Of a DNA stretch of 61,801 nucleotides, positions 58,760 to 61,801 are shown piece by piece. The translations under genes were made by a program, and so were the position numbers. The stretch is from CAZMVU01 sp964569295 (GTDB lineage: Bacteria > Hydrogenedentota > Hydrogenedentia > Hydrogenedentales > JAGMZX01): the NCBI GenBank assembly GCA_964569295.1, contig CAZMVU010000006.1:1-61801 (forward strand). Reading direction: 5' to 3'. The notes under the pieces are model-generated. The model had not been told where the DNA came from. It ran no database searches and saw only the letters and a list, made by a program, of their open reading frames with translations. Within the stretch, counting starts at the first letter, position 1; each line of letters begins with the position of its first letter.

Positions 58760-58778
58760 AAACATGGAGGAATGCGCC

Positions 58779-60212
58779 ATGATGCGCATGGAACCCCGGT
58801 TAACACAAACCCAGAAACAGCAACTGGTTCTGACCCAGAAGATGCAGCAGGCTATCCATATCCTGCAGCTCTCGGGCATGGAACTCGAACAGTATGTACA
58901 GGAAGAACTTGAACAGAATCCTGTACTCGAGGTCACCACGAGCAAAGAAGAACCGGAGGGCAAACAGGATAATAACAACGAAAACGGCGACAGCAGCGAC
59001 AAGAATGAGTTCGAAGAGGATTTTGATCTCGATGCCTACGCCGACCGCTGGGATTTCCGGCACCAGGAAGGCCAAGACCTCAGCCGGAATACCGACATGG
59101 ACGCACGCCGTGACTACTACGAGCGCTCGATCACCAAAGAGGAATCACTTACCGCCCATCTGCTGGCCCAGTTGCGCATGGTAACCGACGATCCGCATAC
59201 CCTGCGTGTGGGCGAAGAAATCATCGGCGATATCGACGAGCGCGGGTATCTCACCCACGACCTCGATACCCTCGCCACGGATCTCGATGTGCCCATGGCA
59301 GAGGTCGAGCGCGTTCTCGACATCATACAGCGCTTCGAGCCGGCAGGCGTCGGCGCGCGGGATATTACCGAATGCCTCCTCCTGCAGATTGAAGCAGAGT
59401 ATCCCGAAGAGCCGGCGCTGAAAACACTTGTAACGGAGCATCTCGAAGAACTCGAGCACCGGCAGATTCCCAAGATCGCCAAGGCCATGAAAATCAGTCC
59501 CGAGCGCGTGGAAGAACTGCGCCAACTGCTTTCCCGGCTTAACCCCTGGCCCGGCTACGAATACTCCGCTTCCCAACCGCAGTATATTACACCCGACGTC
59601 ATCGTCGAGAAGAACGAGGAAACCGGCGACTTCGATGTCTACCTTGTAAACGAGCGGGTGCCCGATCTGCGAATCTCGAATCAATACCGACAAATGGCCA
59701 AGGACAGCAAGACCGACAAGGAAGCCAAGCAGTACGTGCGCGACCGCGTCGAGTCGGCCAAGTGGATCATCCGCAATATCGAGCAGCGCCAGGCCACCAT
59801 CCTCAAAGTGGCACAGGCCATCGTGGATGTACAACGCGACTTCTTCGAGAAGGGGATCGAGCACATCAAACCGCTCACCCTCCAGGAGATCGCCGACCGC
59901 GTGGGCGTGCATGAGGCCACCGTAAGCCGGACCACGCGCGGTAAATACATGCAAACCCCACAAGGCCTCTATGAACTGAAATTCTTCTTTTCACCTGGTC
60001 TGCGCAGAGACAGCGGCGGCACACAGTCTTCCAAGAGCATTCAGTCCATGATCAAAAAGCTCATCGAAGAAGAAGACAAAAGCAAACCCTTGAGCGATCA
60101 GAAAATCGTAAACAAGCTCAAGGAGCAGGGCATCAATATCGCGCGGCGCACAGTCACCAAGTACCGCGAAGGTATGCGAATTCCCGCAACCACAATGCGC
60201 AAAAAATACTAG
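58779..60212 (+). CDS. rpoN: RNA polymerase sigma-54 factor
   Basis: A 477-residue sigma-54. The start is ATG 58779, with GGAGG eight bases upstream; an in-frame ATG at 58743 lies within the promoter -10 box and is rejected. Region I is Gln- and Leu-rich (LTQTQKQQLVLTQKMQQAIH) and contacts activators. An acidic region II (about 60-110) is followed by the core-binding domain and the RpoN box ARRTVTKYRE (455-464), which contacts the -24 element. It is the only sigma-54 gene visible and would serve the activator at 137-1501. Confidence 0.97.
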   Translation: MMRMEPRLTQTQKQQLVLTQKMQQAIHILQLSGMELEQYVQEELEQNPVLEVTTSKEEPEGKQDNNNENGDSSDKNEFEEDFDLDAYADRWDFRHQEGQDLSRNTDMDARRDYYERSITKEESLTAHLLAQLRMVTDDPHTLRVGEEIIGDIDERGYLTHDLDTLATDLDVPMAEVERVLDIIQRFEPAGVGARDITECLLLQIEAEYPEEPALKTLVTEHLEELEHRQIPKIAKAMKISPERVEELRQLLSRLNPWPGYEYSASQPQYITPDVIVEKNEETGDFDVYLVNERVPDLRISNQYRQMAKDSKTDKEAKQYVRDRVESAKWIIRNIEQRQATILKVAQAIVDVQRDFFEKGIEHIKPLTLQEIADRVGVHEATVSRTTRGKYMQTPQGLYELKFFFSPGLRRDSGGTQSSKSIQSMIKKLIEEEDKSKPLSDQKIVNKLKEQGINIARRTVTKYREGMRIPATTMRKKY

Positions 60213-60224
60213 GCAGACAACGCG

Positions 60225-60250
60225 GGCGCCTATCGGGAAAGATAAGCGCC
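60225..60250. other. Stem-loop between rpoN and the next gene
   Basis: Ten-base arms GGCGCCTATC and GATAAGCGCC (one mismatch) around the six-base loop GGGAAA. No T-run follows, so it is not a typical terminator. It ends just before the Shine-Dalgarno site (AGGTGAG) of the gene at 60263, and could affect that gene's translation or mRNA processing. Confidence 0.6.
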
Positions 60251-60262
60251 ACAGGTGAGAAC

Positions 60263-61381
60263 ATGGCGAAGCAGGCAGCGATCATGTTCGCCGCCATTGT
60301 GCTGACGACAATTGGCAGCGCAGCACACGCGGCGGAAACCGACCAATTCCTGACCTGGGAAGTGGTGCTGGCCGATTCCACCGGCCCGCTCAACACCTAC
60401 CTCAACGAGCAAGCACACGCCTTCCTCGAAAATGTGAACAACTTCGCTGCCCCCATTGAAACCGCCGAAGCGCTCACCATTCGCTTCTACGAATATCTGT
60501 TTCAGGGGCTCCATAGCTCACGCATCCGCACTTTCGTCAACACCGACCCCCATATCGACCGCTACCCAAACCGCGAGGTCTCCTTCCTCGAATACCAGCG
60601 CATGAGCATCTACCGAAAACCCGCCTTCCCCTACATTCTGCCCATGGCACGCACCGTGCGCATCGGGAATGTGTACCTCGGCACCGATAAGATCGGTCAC
60701 TTCTTCGGATTCGGCCGCCGCTACTTCCAACGGTTCCTGCGCCACCGCGATGAAGAAAGGCGCGACCCAGAGGCGGCAATGCGCAAGGTGGTGCAGTGGG
60801 GAATCGCCATCGAACGCAGTCTCGTAGGCGGCCTGGTCGACGGCATCTTTTCCTACGCCGATCTCGAAGCCAATTTCCAGGGCTTCCAGATGGCGCTCGA
60901 TTGTGCGGAAGGAGACAATCCGTACTTTCAAAAAGCCGGCGGCAAGTGGGTGCTCACAAGCCCCTTCGACCTGCGCGATTACATCACCCCGGGCTTCGAC
61001 GAATCCTACAACGTGAACCACTACCAAGGCCTGCGCAAACGCCAGGTGCTCCCCATCCTCGAACGCGAATACTGCAAGCTACGCGACAGCGGCATCGTGC
61101 AACGCCGCTTCGGACGCTACGAATTACACGAACCCAGCTTCTCTCAGCAAGTGATCAAAGCACACTACGACGAAAAAGACACCGCCCCCCAAGAAGAACA
61201 ATCGCTCCATAACCTGTGCCCCCAGCACCAGCAAACCGCCACGCGGCCTTTCGGAGGGCCCTTGGGAATTCTGGCGCACAAAACAAAAAGACGAGAGACC
61301 GGAGCACCGGTACAAACAGACGAACACATGCTTCCACTCCTCGATGTAAACCCACACCCGATCGTCCCAATCCTGAAATAA
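60263..61381 (+). CDS. Exported protein of unknown function
   Basis: A 372-residue protein with a signal peptide (about 1-23, cleavage after AHAA). AGGTGAG lies five bases before the ATG. The body is charged, with motifs YLGTDKIGHFFGFGRRYF and SLVGGLVDGIFSYADLEANF; the first resembles DKxxHF-type motifs of some small exported proteins, but I cannot name a family. The C-terminal 60 residues are low-complexity. It follows rpoN by 50 bases and may be cotranscribed with it. Confidence 0.65.
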   Translation: MAKQAAIMFAAIVLTTIGSAAHAAETDQFLTWEVVLADSTGPLNTYLNEQAHAFLENVNNFAAPIETAEALTIRFYEYLFQGLHSSRIRTFVNTDPHIDRYPNREVSFLEYQRMSIYRKPAFPYILPMARTVRIGNVYLGTDKIGHFFGFGRRYFQRFLRHRDEERRDPEAAMRKVVQWGIAIERSLVGGLVDGIFSYADLEANFQGFQMALDCAEGDNPYFQKAGGKWVLTSPFDLRDYITPGFDESYNVNHYQGLRKRQVLPILEREYCKLRDSGIVQRRFGRYELHEPSFSQQVIKAHYDEKDTAPQEEQSLHNLCPQHQQTATRPFGGPLGILAHKTKRRETGAPVQTDEHMLPLLDVNPHPIVPILK

Positions 61382-61457
61382 CAGGCACGGCCTTCGCACC
61401 ACCACGTAGATCGCACCCAATCCCCGCCATATGCTATGCTAGCCACACGAACCATGA

Positions 61458-61535
61458 CGGGGCGTAGCGCAGCCCGGTTAGCGCGCCTGCTTTGGGAGCA
61501 GGAGGTCCGGGGTTCAAATCCCCGCGCCCCGACCA
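61458..61535 (+). tRNA. tRNA-Pro (anticodon TGG)
   Basis: Acceptor arms CGGGGCG (61458-61464) and CGCCCCG (61525-61531) pair fully. The D arm, the anticodon stem CCTGC/GCAGG with loop TTTGGGA (anticodon TGG, 61493-61495) and the TpsiC arm CGGGG-TTCAAAT-CCCCG are canonical. CCA is encoded. It reads proline codons CCA (and CCG). It begins in the same direction as the preceding gene. Confidence 0.97.
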
Positions 61536-61547
61536 CGTAAACATAAT

Positions 61548-61588
61548 GGCGGTAAGGGTTTACGACAGCGCCCCTTGCCGCCGGTTTT
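61548..61588 (+). terminator. Rho-independent terminator after tRNA-Pro
   Basis: Eleven-base arms GGCGGTAAGGG (61548-61558) and CCCTTGCCGCC (61572-61582), one wobble pair, followed by GGTTTTCTT. It lies 12 bases after the tRNA. Confidence 0.8.
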
Positions 61589-61801
61589 CTTGCCCGCCCG
61601 GTTCAGGGTACACATAGGGCACACTTCACGCCCATTTCAGCCCGTGGCGTGGTTCGTGTGCCGTTCCCGCCCGTTAAACCGGTTCGCCCCCCGTGGCGTT
61701 TGCCCCGCGCATGGGGCTTTGATCCTTAACATCCGGGTAAGCATTAGGGTAATTCTTTAGCCGTATGGCGCAAGGGAGCGCACGTGTTTCGCCAATCTGC
61801 C
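61589..61801. other. Non-coding end of the window
   Basis: No gene, RNA or repeat is recognised in the last 213 bases. The stretch directly follows a tRNA gene, which is a common integration position, but no att-like direct repeat of the tRNA 3' end is visible within the window. Confidence 0.5.

Noticed and set aside
58743..58778. Earlier in-frame ATG start for rpoN
   Set aside because: It lies inside the -10 box and before the expected transcription start.
61575..61760. Short plus-strand frame after tRNA-Pro
   Set aside because: It overlaps the terminator, has no ribosome site and no recognisable sequence.

Overview
The window is about 62 kb of GC-rich, densely packed bacterial chromosome. 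No single gene fixes the taxonomy. The mix is a complete type II secretion (T2SS) cluster, secreted SGNH and glycosidase-like enzymes, a secreted dockerin protease, DUF1559-type pseudopilin-like proteins, sigma-54 and many signalling proteins. This suggests a Gram-negative, diderm, polymer-degrading heterotroph of the Hydrogenedentota / Planctomycetota-like environmental lineages (inference, moderate confidence). Many starts are GTG or TTG with good Shine-Dalgarno sites, and neighbouring genes often overlap by 4 to 26 bp.

Layout. Bases 1-90 are simple sequence repeat. 137-4726: a PAS-type sigma-54 activator divergent from a fused acyl-CoA transferase, then a secreted SGNH hydrolase. 4813-8325 (minus): a secreted glycosidase-like protein, rlmN and a lipoprotein. 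8567-8933: rpmB (bL28) with a strong terminator. 8958-23526 (minus): a 13-gene block that starts with an ECF sigma factor and its zinc-finger anti-sigma factor, then T2SS genes E, F, G, H, I, J, K, L, M, a C-like protein and the secretin D. 23817-31388: a degenerate receiver/GGDEF protein, a small membrane protein, a ROK kinase, a Tat-exported sugar isomerase-like protein, an acidic secreted protein, KDPG aldolase, an unknown protein, an HDOD protein and a Bcp peroxiredoxin. 31600-37211: MoxR ATPase, Ser/Thr kinase, LysM-L,D-transpeptidase, an intact GAF-GGDEF protein and a lipoprotein. 37225-39417 (minus): a pseudopilin-like protein and an aldo/keto reductase. 39584-41401: a broken REP-associated transposase, then a DUF2851 protein. 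41585-45625: two tandem paralogous secreted serine proteases. 45739-54121 (minus): a glycosyltransferase fusion, acyl-CoA ligase, MaoC-like hydratase, DASS transporter, a nucleotide-sugar dehydrogenase lacking its catalytic Cys, and an anti-sigma kinase / STAS pair. 54255-61588: a secreted protein, a PocR-AraC regulator, an MBL hydrolase, rpoN, an exported unknown protein, and tRNA-Pro(TGG) with its terminator.

How the parts fit. The T2SS block, the tandem proteases and the other signal-peptide enzymes point to extracellular polymer degradation. The sigma/anti-sigma pair at the head of the block probably controls it. rpoN and a sigma-54 activator are both present. The rpoN promoter shows a consensus sigma-70 promoter followed directly by a perfect sigma-54 -24/-12 element, which predicts autoregulation. 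Other points for follow-up are the degenerate GGDEF protein with an intact I-site, the dehydrogenase lacking its Cys, the low-complexity inserts in the secretin and C-like proteins, and a GspM/PilO-like protein with a carbohydrate-binding-like tail. I found no CRISPR array, rRNA, intact insertion sequence or prophage.
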